DNA of 64,000 bases from Rhypophila decipiens (lineage: Eukaryota > Ascomycota > Sordariomycetes > Sordariales > Naviculisporaceae), in assembly GCA_033297075.1 (NCBI GenBank), contig MU858197.1, forward strand, positions 1-64,000. Reading direction: 5' to 3'. Of the stretch, positions 30,999-43,386 are shown piece by piece. Both the position numbers and the translations under genes were made by a program. Position 1 is the first letter of the stretch; each line of letters starts with the position of its first letter. The notes under the pieces are model-generated. The model was not told the DNA's origin and searched no databases. It saw nothing but the letters and a program-made list of their open reading frames with translations.

Positions 30999-33721
30999 TT
31001 AGTCTACCTCTTCCACTTGTCTTGGGGTCCTTTGTCGAATATTGGATGAGCCCGTCTGGATTAATGGCTCGACGTCGATTCCTGTTCTTCTGGCACCCCT
31101 TAATTTGTGGTAGTTCGCTAGCCGTCGACTGCTCTCAAGCTTGACCTCGGCAAAATTCAGCTCACATCTCTCCAACGCAGCTGCCAAGATATGCTGAATC
31201 CCCCAACCTTCCGCAAAGTCGGTAAGGGTGAATACCGTTACCCACGATGGGTCGTCATGAATATAGTGAACATCCGCTCCAGCCGAGATCAGGACGGAGA
31301 GCAGCTCAATCGAAAGAGCAGATATTTCGTCCCGCTTGTCATTGTCCCTTTCAGCCTCCATACTCTCGCTGCTTTCCTCCCTAGTACTGTTGTCTCCACT
31401 AAACCCAACACTGTCACCACTCCTCTTCTCCCCGCCACCATTATCCTGGCTACTCTGGGTCTCTTGCCTTCCTCCGCTCTCACTTGCTTCTTCCTCAGAA
31501 CCATCTCCCACCCAGGCCATTACTACTTTATCCAAGGCTAATAGGAGAGGAGGGGCCCAACCGAAGGCAGGGTAGCGAACCTTCCGATCCTCGTCCAGTG
31601 AATTAGGGCTTCCTCCAGTCTCTATATAAAGCTTCATAAGAAAGATGTCCCTCTGCAAATTGCCGAGTAAATCGTCATCCGGCTTCAGCCATCTACCCCC
31701 TAACCACACGAATGGTTGCAACCTAACGCCGTATCTAAGTAGAACCCGGGTAAAATTGACCACCTCAAATCCAATAGTATCACCGGTGCACGAACCAGAT
31801 GTCTCCCTGAATGTCTCAGAGAACCAATCCCAGCCCATGGGCACGGAGATATCAATAAACTTGCCCTCGGGTAAGAAGTCTTTGTATGACGAGAGAATAG
31901 AAGTGCAGGTTTCAAAAGAATTGTAGGTGGGACGCATGTGCGTCATCAATTGTGAAATATCAAAGTCAGCGTCACCCGAGTTTTGTTCGACGAAGTCCTT
32001 GCCATATCCCGAGTCCCGAAGAAGGTACAGCGAGATGGAATGTGCACCCCAAAATAATGCTTCCTATATGTGTAACGATGTACTTGTTACCAACCGTTAT
32101 GTTTCAATCGCGAAGGGTAAGTAAACATACCTGGTGAAGGTCAAAGCTGACTGACCGGTCTCGAATGCCTAATTGACCGCGTTGTAGCATCTTCCGAAAC
32201 CCTTGTAAGTCGTCATCACACAGTAGACGTACTACATCGTGGGATCCATCTATGATATTAAATGGTAGAATGCTGGGACAAATGCTGTAGTACCCTCGAT
32301 GGTCGGGAGCGGACGAGTAAAATGCGGAAAGCCCCTTGGAAGAAAGCCATGGCTTAGGTATCATGTCGACCTGTAAATTGAAGAACCTGGTTTGGCTGTC
32401 GACATTGATTTGGCCTCGGATGCGGTAGGTTCGCAGTCGAATTGATAGAGTTACAGCACCTGTGATGGTCTTCTTGAGTTTGTAGGAGAATAATGGTATC
32501 TCCTTGGAACCTCTGGACCTCGTTGACTTTGTGTCGGGTTCACTTGGGGAAAATTCTGATGGAGGGCTTTCTTCGACCTTCTCTTTCGGGTCTGGGGAGA
32601 TCGAGGTGCATTCTCGAGTTCCGAAGAGGCTTTCGGCATTCGCCTTGTGGCCAATATCCATGACGATGTTATCAAGACGCTCCGTGACTCCATTAATATT
32701 GTTGAGAATTGGCTCGACTTGTTGTCTCAATTCGGCTCGTACTAGACGAACAAGGGCATCGATGCTTGCAGCTTCCAGGTTCGATATTGCGGTAGTTATT
32801 CCAGCCGTCTGGGCTTCTCGAAACATGGTTATCGCGTGGGTGTTTGTCTGTACAGCCGTCTCTAATGTTTGACAAGAAGCCAAGCTGTCATTTTGCAGGC
32901 TTATCATTCTGGAAACGTCGCTCTGAACGGTTGTGAGGAGGTCCTTGCAATGGGACCCCTCCTGGTTGGTTTGAACGATCATGTTGTGCAGTTCCTGTAA
33001 GGAGGCTATGATCTCCGTTTCGCGTCTCTGAGACTCAGAATTGGCTGTGTCAAGCGATCGGCTATGGTTCTCAAGGGCCACGTTCTGTTCGACAGACATT
33101 TCAAGCAGCCGATTTTCGAGTGATGAGATCCCAGCTCGAAGCTGGATATCATCCATCCTGGGATCGATATGTCAGTGCCCTGCTGTAGAATCACGATGGC
33201 AATAAATATGTACCTCCCGATGATTCCAAGAGCCATCGTTGCCGCACTCTTTCTCTGTTCTAATCGTTGAAGGAGCTTGTCTGTCTCGCTCCTTCTAATA
33301 ACAAACTTGACGCGGTTGAGCATGGATGTCGACAGATCTCGTGGAAGGACCTTATAGAGCGCAGTCATGTCGTTTGCGAAGTGCTGGGAGATATGCGTGA
33401 TGGACCGTTGCAGCATGGCATGATGAATTGATGATGGTGCCGATGACCGCTGGTGTTCTGCCGCATACATCCGGAGGCTTCTAATGAGGACATCCACTTC
33501 CCGAACGGCTGCGACAATCATCAAGTATGGTGAGTTATCGCTCATTGAAAGTGTCAGCGTCATCGTTAACTGTCACACTCACTCCTTTCTAGCATCGCGC
33601 CATCCTCTCTCGAATGCTTCAAAGCTGACAAGAACTTGCAGGCTTCATGCGAGTATCTCAGTGATATATCAAAGAGTTGAACCGCGCTGGCCAGAGCGCC
33701 GGCAGCGGTTAGGGGGTCCAT
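30999..33721 (-). CDS. HeLo-like N-terminal domain, coiled-coil protein
   Basis: The protein has 841 aa from four exons: 33721-33583, 33508-33214, 33157-32131 and 32063-30999. The introns of 74, 56 and 67 nt all end in CAG or TAG and keep phase. The start MDPLTAAGALASAVQLFDIS and the following helices (about 1-140) match the fungal HeLo-like/STAND N-terminal domain type. Residues about 145-260 form a coiled coil (ENRLLEMSVEQNVALENHS). About 265-330 is Ser/Glu/Pro-rich, then comes a globular part with a long C-terminal region of alternating helices resembling degenerate ankyrin-type repeats (DVVRLLCDDDLQGFRKMLQRG; LLSVLISAGADVHYI). No NACHT or P-loop is seen. Such N-terminal domains act in fungal non-self recognition and cell death; here only the architecture is visible. 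Confidence 0.75.
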
Positions 33722-34081
33722 GGTCGGTGTATCGATATGAGCTAGTCTGATGGAAAGTGTCCTTGGGGAACGCGCCGAGATGATGACGGAGAAGCAAATG
33801 TCAATTATGCTCAAGTCTGAAAATTGCCGGAGGCCTGCAGTTATCTTCTGTCCCCTCCTCCCACCTCTCTCGGCGACCTGCAGCCAACCGGTTAACATGC
33901 ACTCTGGTTGCCTCACGAGTTTCAGCCAATCCGGTGCTTGAACAAGACCAAGATGTACTATATGGGCGAAATACAGAATACTGTAATTTCCGTAAAGTAC
34001 ATATCTAATGTATTCCGTCGTGGCGATGCTCTTGTCTTTATTTGAATTGACAGAAAGGAAGATGACAGAAAGGAAACTTAC

Positions 34082-34900
34082 TTCTATAGCTAGAATAGAC
34101 ACTTCCAGTTGTAATGTTGACTTAGCTAGCCAGTCCCGATGGCCAGGCACGGTTGCTTGTATATAGTGAACGTCGTTAGTGTCGACGTTGTATCGACGTT
34201 GTAGCGACGCAGGAGCTTCCATGCATCGGGATTCCCTGAGGCCCTGCCCTTTCAGCTCTTCCGCCTTGTGGTTGGTGTTCAGGTCCCCGGCGGTCCTCCA
34301 CTTGTCAACAAGAACTGTTTTGGTTGTATTGTCGTCGACGATGTCCTCCTCGGGTCGAGTTGCACCCAATGTTGTGTTTGTGTCCCCCGGGTCCGGTCGC
34401 GCCCGTCGTTGTGTTCGTTCCCTCGCCGCATCGGACCACATCCGTGCAGAAGGGACGTAGTAAGGGTCGTAAGCTTCATCCGGATCATACTCGCGGGCAG
34501 GAACATCTGTTGCTAACCCGCCAGACTCCCCTCCGTCATAGTCAGAATGGAAAAACTTGATATCGAGATATCGTTGGAGTATAGCCGCGAACCGTATATC
34601 GTCCAGGTTCTCGATTTCTGTATCGAACCACTGCTTGCGCTTTGACCGTACGGTATTGATGTTGTTCTGGGTCTTGTCTTCGAGGCCAAGCTCGTCGTCG
34701 GCTGCTTCTGTGCCCCGTTGATGGGCCGTAGAGCGAGATGAGTGGAGCTTGTTGGTGTAGCTGCGCCTTGGACGAAGCGGAACATCTTTGGAGTCGTCGT
34801 CTTCGTAATACGATGGAAGGTCTGAGCTAGGCTGTAGGCTTGACGAAACTTATCTGTGGTGATTGTGATGAATGGGGATTTGGATCTGGGAAGAATCCAT
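34082..34900 (-). pseudogene. Open frame with one premature TAA
   Basis: From ATG 34900 (context CAAAATGG, ideal for fungi) the frame reads MDSSQIQIPIHHNHHR, then TAA at 34852-34850, then continues VSSSLQPSSDLPSYYEDDDS and stays open for over 250 codons. The continuation looks coding: acidic and charged, with KQWFDTEIENLDDIRFAAIL and EYDPDEAYDPYYVPSARMW. The TAA could be CAA changed by C-to-T in a CpA context. Alternatively an upstream exon (ATG near 35073-35070) could splice at GTACGT near 34957 to CTACAG near 34837 in phase 0 and skip the TAA, giving a normal gene. The 3' end is uncertain: a GTAAGT lies after 34082, yet the frame remains open through 33722-34081 into exon 1 of the downstream gene. 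Family unknown. Confidence 0.4.
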
Positions 34901-35583
34901 TTTGATAGGAGTTGGTTTTCGCTAAAACGGTGGTGAAATGGGCGGTGGATTTGATGGCGACGTACTGTGATGGTTGTTGGAAAGGAAGAAAGGAAGGGTT
35001 TTGGACCAATGTGCGAGCCCAAGTAAATGAACTGCCGGTGCTGCGCCCTCCCGCTCCTTCCTCCGTCCATCACAGTCGGTGGAGCACGGGGGATAGTGAG
35101 TTCTTTCCGGAAAGAAAATGTTCGCCCAGAGTTGAAAGCGACATGTATGGTAGTCTGTATTCTGACTAAATGCTGAAAAGACCTTTGTCAGATAGGTTAA
35201 CAAAAGATAAGAAGAAAATGATTAACATCTTAGAAGACTTTATAGCAGACATATATCTGATTTCTAAAGAATTATAGAATGTGAATCTTGGAGACAAGGA
35301 AGCTCAAATTTGTCTTTGTCTATGGATAGTACCAAAGCCCATGTACTCGTATCGATTGCCTTGAGCGTAAATCTTTCGCTATGCAGTACTGACTAGGTAA
35401 GTATCCAGCTATATCCATTTTTCGGACCTCAAAGCTGATGAACCAAGGCCCTTATATACATTCGGGACCATGAATAGACATGGGAAACAGTTGAAGGTAT
35501 CTAAATCTTTGCCCATCCAGAATTACTTCTCTGTTATCCATAAAGACGCTTCCATGGCAAAGCAGCCTCCCAAACTCTCCCTA
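34901..35583. other. Intergenic stretch, 0.7 kb
   Basis: Lies between the 3' end of the MFS gene and the interrupted frame. It holds the possible alternative first exon described there; nothing else is seen. Confidence 0.4.
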
Positions 35584-37754
35584 CTACTTTGTAGAAGCGC
35601 CAGGCCCATCCCCAGCTCTGTTCTCTCCCGTCAGACGATCCCCTCCGCCAAGCTCAATGCCCTTCTCCTCATCCGTGGTGCTTTCGAACGTCTGCCTCAC
35701 CGCCTCACTGTCTTTCCCTTCCTCTTTATCATCTTTCTTCCCTCCCCTCCAACCCCTCCGTCCACCACCAGCATCCGCATTAGCGCGCCTCATAGCCTCC
35801 AACCCAGTCTTTTGCTCCTCATGATCCTTACTCAGTTTGCGACTGCCCACAAACAAGCTCATCACCAACCCGAGCCCCGAGAAGGCCACATACAGGATAT
35901 ACATCGTCCTCAAGGCCTTCAAATACGCGCCCCTCGCAATCTCCCCTTCCCTGCCCTGTAACTCCGCCACAGCAGCAACATTACTAGCAGCATTGTGTCC
36001 ACTCAGCAAGCTCGCCGTTTTCGGTCCCAATTCCTCCACCAAAGTGGGATACTGGTTCTGCATCTGATTCTGAAAGACTACTCCGCCCACGACGACAGAT
36101 ATACTTGTAAAGAGTTGTCTCGTGAAGCCGAATGTCCCGGTGGCAGATCCAATATCCCGCGGCAGAACCGTACTCTGCAATGCAATCAATGGGGCCTGGA
36201 AGTTCGGACCGACACCAAGACCTGCCACGATTTGATACAATATCACCTTTGTCAGGTTGAGCTCCTGCTCGAGGTCGATGAACAAGCCGAACCCAAGGGT
36301 CATGGTGGCCATGCCGAAAAGGATGCAAGGCAGGTATTTCCCCGTTTTGCGTATAAATAACCCCGTAAGCGCAGATATCCCAGACAAGGAAAGGGCAAAT
36401 GGTAAGGCATAAAGGCCAGATAATAAAGGTGATGCCCCAAGCACAGCCTGGAAGTAGAGCGGCAGGTAGTAGCTCCCCGATATAAAGACGAAGCTCTGGA
36501 CCGCGCAGACTCCGAGACTGGCAATGCTCGAGAGGGAACTGAAAATCCGGAGCGGGATGATGGGGAACTCGGCCACTTTCCACTCGACTAGGACGAATAG
36601 ACCGGCAGTGACGACACCAAAGACCAGTAGACAAATGACGGTCGCCGAGGACCAAGGCTGCGACACCCCGCCGAGCTCGAGACCAAGCAGAATCATCAGA
36701 GTGCCGCCTATAACTGTCAGTGAACCAAGCCAGTCCACCGCCGCGAGCCCCTTTCGTATCGGCGTGCGCGGGTTATGCAGTTTGAGCACAAACACGAGAA
36801 TTGCCATGCCCGCCCCGGAGATTGGTAAATTGACGTAGAAACACCATCGCCAGGTGACTTTGGACGTAAACACGCCGCCAAGGACCGGCCCGATGGCTGA
36901 GGCAATCGCCCAGACCATGCCCATTACTCCGAAGTACACCCCTATTTTGCGGTCTAATGTTAGCAATCTCTTGCCCTAAACCAGTTCAAGTCAGAAAGGA
37001 AGCACATACCTCGTTTCCTCAAAGAAAACAAATCACTGATACAAATATTCACCAAGATGATAATCCCGCCCCCGCCAACACCTTGGATCGCCCTCGAGAC
37101 GATCAACATGCTCATATCCTTGGAAACAGCACAGAGTAAACTGCCTACCCAAAAGACACCGGCTGCTATGAGGAGGATGGGTTTCCGTCCCCAAATGTCC
37201 GAGATCTTGCCCCACATTGGCGCTGCTGCGGCAGAGGCGAGCATATATGCTGATCCGATCCATGTATATCCTGATGGAGAATTAAACTCGGCGGCGATGG
37301 TGGGAATGGCCACAGTAATGATTGTTACGTCCAGGGCGGAGAGGAATAATGCCGAGGCGAGGGAGAGGATTATTAGGGTTGTTTGAAGTTGTGTGCGGCC
37401 TTCTTCGGGCGCTGTCTTTTCTCTTTCTGAAGCCTCGACAGCAGGGCCGGGGCCGGGGCCGGGAGACGGAGATGATGATGAAGACTCATTTTGTGTTGGG
37501 GCTCTTCGGGGTTGTTGTTTGAGATCTTCCCAGTCGGAGGAGGATGAAGTGTTGTTTCCAGGTTGTATTATGTCGTCGGTTTGCTGCTGGCCGGTATGGC
37601 GCACAGATATTTGGGAAGAGGAGGAGACGCTCAATGCCGAGTCTCGTCGGGGTTGTGATGCCGATGCCGATGGATGCAGTGGGGCCGTGCCGGCACCGGT
37701 ACCGGTACCGTCATTGTCGTGCCGACCACTGTCACTGGCTCCGGGCCGAGCCAT
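35584..37754 (-). CDS. MFS transporter, DHA2-type (14-TM) drug/H+ antiporter
   Basis: The protein has 704 aa from exons 37754-37010 and 36953-35584; the 56-nt intron has GTATGT, a GCTAAC branch site and CATTAG. A 110-residue polar Ser/Pro/Gly-rich N-terminus precedes TM1 (TLIILSLASALFLSALDVTI). The DHA2 hallmark LDVTIITVAIPTIAAEF is followed by WIGSAYMLASAAAAPMWGKI and motif A GKISDIWGRKP. RAIQGVGGGGIIILV and GPVLGGVF correspond to motifs B and C. About 14 membrane helices can be counted. The C-terminus is long, charged and cytosolic. It exports small molecules at the plasma membrane in exchange for protons; the substrate cannot be read. The ATG at 37754 is chosen because the in-frame codons upstream look non-coding. 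Confidence 0.9.
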
Positions 37755-39494
37755 GTGTGCCACGTTTCTTTGTCCCCTGTGTTTGTTGTAATACGTCGGC
37801 GGCGTTCTGCAGGTGAGACACTCGTCTAAGTCGGTTCCACCAATAGTACGGATACCTCTATGCGGGCGTGTGTAAGTGACGCCCCTGTTGTTGAATGCGC
37901 CGTGGAAAGGGCGAGACGAGCGGAAATATATATACAAAATCGTTAGAGCAAAAACGACTGGATTAGACCAGTTAAATCCGTCAATAGCGCCGAGTCAAGA
38001 ACTGCCGTCGAGGTTGCACAAGGTTAGGCCGATAACTGCGCAAGAATCCGTTTGTAGGTCGGTGCAGCGTTGGAAAAAAGGACCTGAAAAGGAGAACAAG
38101 TTGGTGTGTTGCTTTTCTGCTTTTATGTGACAACAGCAGAAAGAGCGGTGATATTTCTATGACACACCCTGGTTTCTACCCCAAAACGTGCCAACCGAGC
38201 AGCAGCAAACGATGGCCAGACACCCCCTCAAAAGCTTGAATCTCGGGTCCGTGAACGGTTGGTGTGGGGTGCAGGGCGGCGAATGAGTCGGCGGGTTGTG
38301 ATGATGCAAGCGGGAGGCCAATATCTCTTCCGCCCTCTTCCGCCCGTATGCGTGGTATTCCTACTTGGGAATTAAAATGGTGTTTGGTTCTTACTAGTTG
38401 CACCCACGTGGTGATAACGGCGAGGCTGTATAACAGAATTTCCAAATGATCCAAGAGAAATGGACATGAAAAGGAAAAGACAAGGCAAATCAGTCAAGAA
38501 GGATTCAAGAAGTGTGGTCCTGGGGCCTTTCCTCTCCAAATTCCGCCATGACGGAATTACGGCACTGCTAGCACGTAATGGGAACCCTGGATGCTTCGAA
38601 AATTATTCCTTCCATCTTTCTTTGGTACGGTGACAACAGAGAAGTTTCTGTTACCTCACCGTCGGGTTGTATCGTTACTTAACGTAATTGTATCCGTACC
38701 TGACCACTCTTGTAAATCGATTATAGCGTCGGAGTTTACGATCTTGGCGGTCAAGAACTCGGAGTAAACGGTACGTCTCAACAAACATTGAACCGGGAAA
38801 ATCACCAAAAGAAAAACGGCGGCGATATGGAACTCGGAATTAAATTCAAGTATTTTCATGTTCGCAAGACGCGGTAAGAGTAGGCTTGCTTATGTTTCGG
38901 CGGTCATCTCTTTTCGAGCCGAAGCAATTCCCGGACTACCTCCGTGTAAGCACCTTCCCGACCGTAACCCACAACGTCCGGAGACCGCCAGTGAGCGCAT
39001 TGTATCCCGCATCTGAGGTAGGAGTACAGATTACATGACCCTTTTACTCAATGAATCATCAACAAGTCCTTACCGACATAATCCAGTTCCGAGTAAACTT
39101 CGCATCGAGACGCCGAAGACATCGCTTCTCTGCATGACATCCTCCTCATGGCTCGGCTCGGCTCGGTTTTGCCATCAGTTCCATCAGTGCCTACAATGCA
39201 CCTCACCTGGGCAGTCTCGACGTCGCGCTCCTCCCTCATGTTGCTTTGGTAACCAAATATGTATCTCATTTGGATCTGATTATTATATACATCTACATGT
39301 ATCTTCTCCAACCTCCACCTCTCGAGGAGCCTCCCCTTTCTCCTTCGTGTATAATGTATAGTATATGTATAAGTCGCCTTGTTCTATGTTGTGTTAAGCG
39401 GGAGGTTAGAAATATGCTATGTACGCATCCAGACATACATGCACCCGGGAAAAGTCAACAAAAGAAATGACCCTGTCCACCCAATCGAAACTCT
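37755..39494. other. Intergenic stretch, 1.7 kb
   Basis: Lies between the start of the MFS gene and the 3' end of the HMG-CoA reductase gene. It has no coding frame with support. It includes an AT-rich likely 3' UTR of the reductase near 39240-39480. Confidence 0.5.
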
Positions 39495-42400
39495 CTAACG
39501 TCTAGCCCGCTCAATAGCTGCCTGACTCAAGCCTACACTTGATCCAACTCGCTCAATTGAGCTGGTAATGGCCATCCCTACGGGAGTCACCGCTCCGGTA
39601 GGGGCCGGGGTAGTACTGCGGGTGGGCGGGGCCGACCGGTTGTGCTGCATGTGAGCCCTGACGAGATGGCCCGCCGCCAGGGCACTGCAAAGTGACAGTT
39701 CACCGGCTAACACCGCAGCTGCCACGACCCGGGCCAGTCTTCGTGCATTTTCGCCGGGCGAGGTTGGGTGAGGACCGCGGACGCCCAACATGTCGAGCAT
39801 AGCGGCTTGGGGCTCGAGAATTGTTCCACCACCAAGGGTTCCGACCTCGATCGAGGGCATGGAAACCGAAATCTGCAGGGATCCGCGGAGACTAGGAAAT
39901 TTGTTAGTAACACGAGCGGGCAAGTCATTAAAATAAGTTGCACTCACTTCTTCATGATGGTAATACAGTTGGCGCTTTCCACCACCTGAGCCGGATCCTG
40001 ACCCGTAGCGAGGAAGACAGCAGCCACAATGTTGGCAGCGTGGGCATTGAAGCCACCCACAGAGCCGGCCATGGCGGAGCCAATGAGGTTCTTGTTGATA
40101 TTGAGCTCAACCATGGTGTCGACATCAGTCTTGAGGACGCTCTTGACAACTTCGGCCGGGATGATGGCCTCAGCAACAACACTCTTGCCGCGACCGTCAA
40201 TCCAGTTGATAGCCGCGGGCTTCTTGTCTGTGCAGTAGTTACCGCTGACAGATACAATGTTCATGTCGTCGAATCCTTCGCTCATCATGACACTGAGAGC
40301 GTGCTCTACACCCTTCGAGATCATGTTCATTCCCATGGCATCGCCAGTCGTAGTCTTGAAGCGAATGTAGAGATTCGTGCCAGCCATTGCCGTCTTCATT
40401 GTCTCGAGGCGGGCGAAGCGACTGGTAGAGTTGAAGGCCTTCTTCATGGTAGCTTGTCCCTTCTCTGAGTCAAGCCAAAGCTTGGCGGCGCCAGCTCTCT
40501 CCAGGGTCTCGAAGCCAACACAAGGTCCACGGGTCATACCATCAGCCGTGAGAACAGTAACAGCACCACCGCCCGAGTTGATAGCCTTGCATCCTCTGCT
40601 CGTGCTGGCAACCAAGACACCTTCCGTCGTGGCCATGGGGATAAAGTAGCTCTGTCCATCAACCACGAGCGGGCCGGCAACACCAACCGGGATAGGCATA
40701 TAACCAATCACGTTCTCGCAGCACGCTCCGTGAACCTGGGCCCAGTTATAGTTCTGATAAGGGAGTTTGGACCGGTCAAGTAGGTTTGTGAGATCGGCTG
40801 TGGCCTTGGTCCGGGAAATGATTGTGCGGCGAACTTTGACAGCGCGCGTGAAATCCTTAAGCGTCTTCTCAAGTGCATAGCCGGGAATCTTGCCACGCAT
40901 AGAGAGCGCAACAACGTCTTCGTCGCAAAGCTCGTGAGCGCGCTTCTCCAGAAGGAATCGCTCCATCTCTTGGGGGCTTCTCCTTGGCGGTTGTTCTACA
41001 GGGGCGGCATCCTGCTTCAAGGGTGACTCTCCCTCGTCGTCAGTTGTGGTAGGCGTCAGAGGGGCCGTATTCGTCGGCGTAGGCTTGATATATTCGCCGA
41101 GCGGAAGGGTGGCGGATTCCGTGTCATTGAACTTCTGGGCCTCGGCAAGTTCCTTGGGATCAATGGGGTGGTCCGGAAGATTGGGGTCCTTGATACCCCA
41201 TCTTGCGGCGTTGAAAAGATAGCCGTTCAGGGCAACACTGAGGGCCAGAGCGACAATAATCCACTTGGAAAGAACTGGGTCTTCCAGGCTCTTGAGAATA
41301 CCACCAACCATGCGGCCACCAACTCCATAGTCACCCAAGTCTACATGGAAATCATCATTTTCCTCGGGCTTTTCTGCGAGGTCGTAGTGAATCGACGGGT
41401 ACTCGAGTTCGTACCGGATGGGGGTCAGAACAGTGACGATGGTCTCCTTGTTGTTATTTTTGGCCGCCTCGAGGATGGTCTCCAGTCCACTGGAAGCAAC
41501 CTTGAAGGGATCAATCGGTGGCGACGTAACCACCCCGCCGAGACCACGGGCCCAGGAAGAGATGTGCGAGATAGAGTCGACGCTTCGGAAGGGAATGGAG
41601 CACAAGTTGAGGGCATTGATGAGCAAGAAGCCTGAGACCATGAGTACCTTGAACCTCGGGATGTTGGTACTCTTGATCTGGCGACCGAAGATGGTAGTGC
41701 CGGGTCGATCGACGCCATCGGCCCTGGGCCAGTCGTTGCTCTGGGCCACGTTCTCAGCGACGCGGTGGCTGACACCATCGTCCTCCAATGCTCTGCGCAT
41801 CTCAACATGACGCTTGATTCGGTTGATCTCGAGCTTGATGCAGAGAATCCCCGTATAAAAGGTGAACAGCAAGAGGCAGTCGAAAAATAGTATCCAAGCG
41901 GCCAGGAAGCAGAATTGTTGCAGACCACCCTGGACTCCAGATGCGGCTCCGAGGATGAGAATGCCGACTTCGATGGCATAGTCTTTGAGGATCTCGAATC
42001 CCTTCTCCTTGATGGCCGAGTGGATGGCCGACTGAATCACATTTGTGACGCTGTCACCCTTCTTGGACTTTCTTTCCTTTTCAGACGGTCGGCGGTGCTC
42101 AATGGCGTGAGACAGTACAGCCCGCGTAAGGACAATATTCTTCTCGAAGCCAATCGTCACAACCAGGAAAGGCAAGCCCTCGGAGAGCAAAACCACGGTG
42201 ATGGGGACTCCAAGCTTGGTGGTGACAAAAAGACCGAAAAGGAAGGCAAAGGTAGACGAGAGGAGGACGCTCGTCGCCAGCCAAAAGTTGGATCCCATAC
42301 GGCGCATGGACAGGAAGAGCGAGACGAAGGTGAGGTGCATCGAGATGTAGCCCAGGGCCATGATGACAATGTCCAAAGTCTCGGCGTTCTTGAGCAGGTC

Positions 42401-43093
42401 CCAGAATCCATCCCAGGAATTGTGTACCCATCTCGCGATGCTGCTACGAGTCTGGACCCGGGCGGCCTTCATGATCCACATCTTCTTCTCCTGGACGCCA
42501 TGAGCAGTCTCTCTTGACTCTTGCGACGAGATGTCCTGAGGGATCTCCTGGGAAAGAGTGAGAAACTCGGGGGCCTGGCTGTAGGGAATTGAGAAAACCA
42601 GAGCGCTATCCTGGGTGTACGAGAAGGAATTGGAGGTGGAGGGCAGCTCTGTGACCGAAATATTAGACGGAATGGGGACTGCGTTCACCAGAGGGGCCTT
42701 GGAGGCTTCGGCGGAATGCGATTCGGGGAAAACGAGAGTCAAGAGAGCGAGGTGGTCGGCACCAGCGGGGACCGGTGCAGTCTCATCGAAACTCTGCCAA
42801 TTCCACGATGTCTCAGGCGCAACTCGAAGCCTCCTGCTCCCTTCCACCAGGGAAGACCATTCGGCCTTCCTGACACTCCTGGCAGCATCGAACAGGCTGT
42901 CTTCCAAAAGACCGATGTACGTAGTGCTGACCAACACGGCGACAAGGCAGATGGTGTGGATAGGGTGGGTCGAGGCAACCTTTGAAAGGGCCTGGAGGAA
43001 CGGTGTTGACTTTCGGTTGAGCCAGGACGGAGCGGCAGCTTGCGAGGCGGGCTGCTCGCCCCGGAATCGAGACGGGAGAAGGCTCGACATCAT
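39495..43093 (-). CDS. hmg1: 3-hydroxy-3-methylglutaryl-CoA reductase
   Basis: The protein has 1180 aa from exons 43093-39948 and 39891-39495; the 56-nt intron (GTGAGT...CCTAG) joins ITIMKN to LRGSLQISV. The N-terminal half carries TM1 near 45-65 and a sterol-sensing-type membrane block (about 220-480, [20 protein letters not shown]). The cytosolic catalytic domain spans about 700-1180. The class I catalytic set is visible: Glu in [12 protein letters not shown], Lys in [15 protein letters not shown], Asp in [12 protein letters not shown] and His in [12 protein letters not shown], plus [17 protein letters not shown] and [13 protein letters not shown]. It reduces HMG-CoA to mevalonate with NADPH in the ER membrane, the control step of sterol and isoprenoid synthesis. 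The start has two ATGs in tandem; the first is used. Confidence 0.97.
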
Positions 43094-43181
43094 AGTCAGG
43101 GTCGGTTTGTAGGATCGGAATTGGGTTACCGGCGACCGGTAGACATCGGACAGCGGACGGCGAAAGAGTGGGAACGAAGAT

Positions 43182-43386
43182 CTAGAACGCGGTTTGTATT
43201 AGCGACTGGGACCCGAGAGCTGGGATATAACTGGCAAAGCGGCTAGAAATCAAGTTGCTTTCTCGCCTGCCATATTCCCTGATTCACTCTTGGAGGCAAA
43301 GAATTGCACAGGCGTCGGGGTCGTTTGGAGACCTTAACAGGATTGCCAGTGCAGAGTGAAGTAATGCAAAGAGGAAGAATGCTTAC
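43182..43386 (-). promoter_or_regulatory. Predicted 5'-leader intron of the HMG-CoA reductase gene
   Basis: On the minus strand a GTAAGC donor at 43386, a CTAATAC branch-like site near 43197 and a TTCTAG acceptor ending at 43182 form a 205-nt intron that would end 88 nt before the ATG. Confidence 0.35.

Noticed and set aside
32104..33156. Stand-alone coiled-coil protein from ATG 33156
   Set aside because: Splice sites at 33213/33158 join it in phase to the HeLo-like exons, and 32130/32064 join it to the C-terminal exon.
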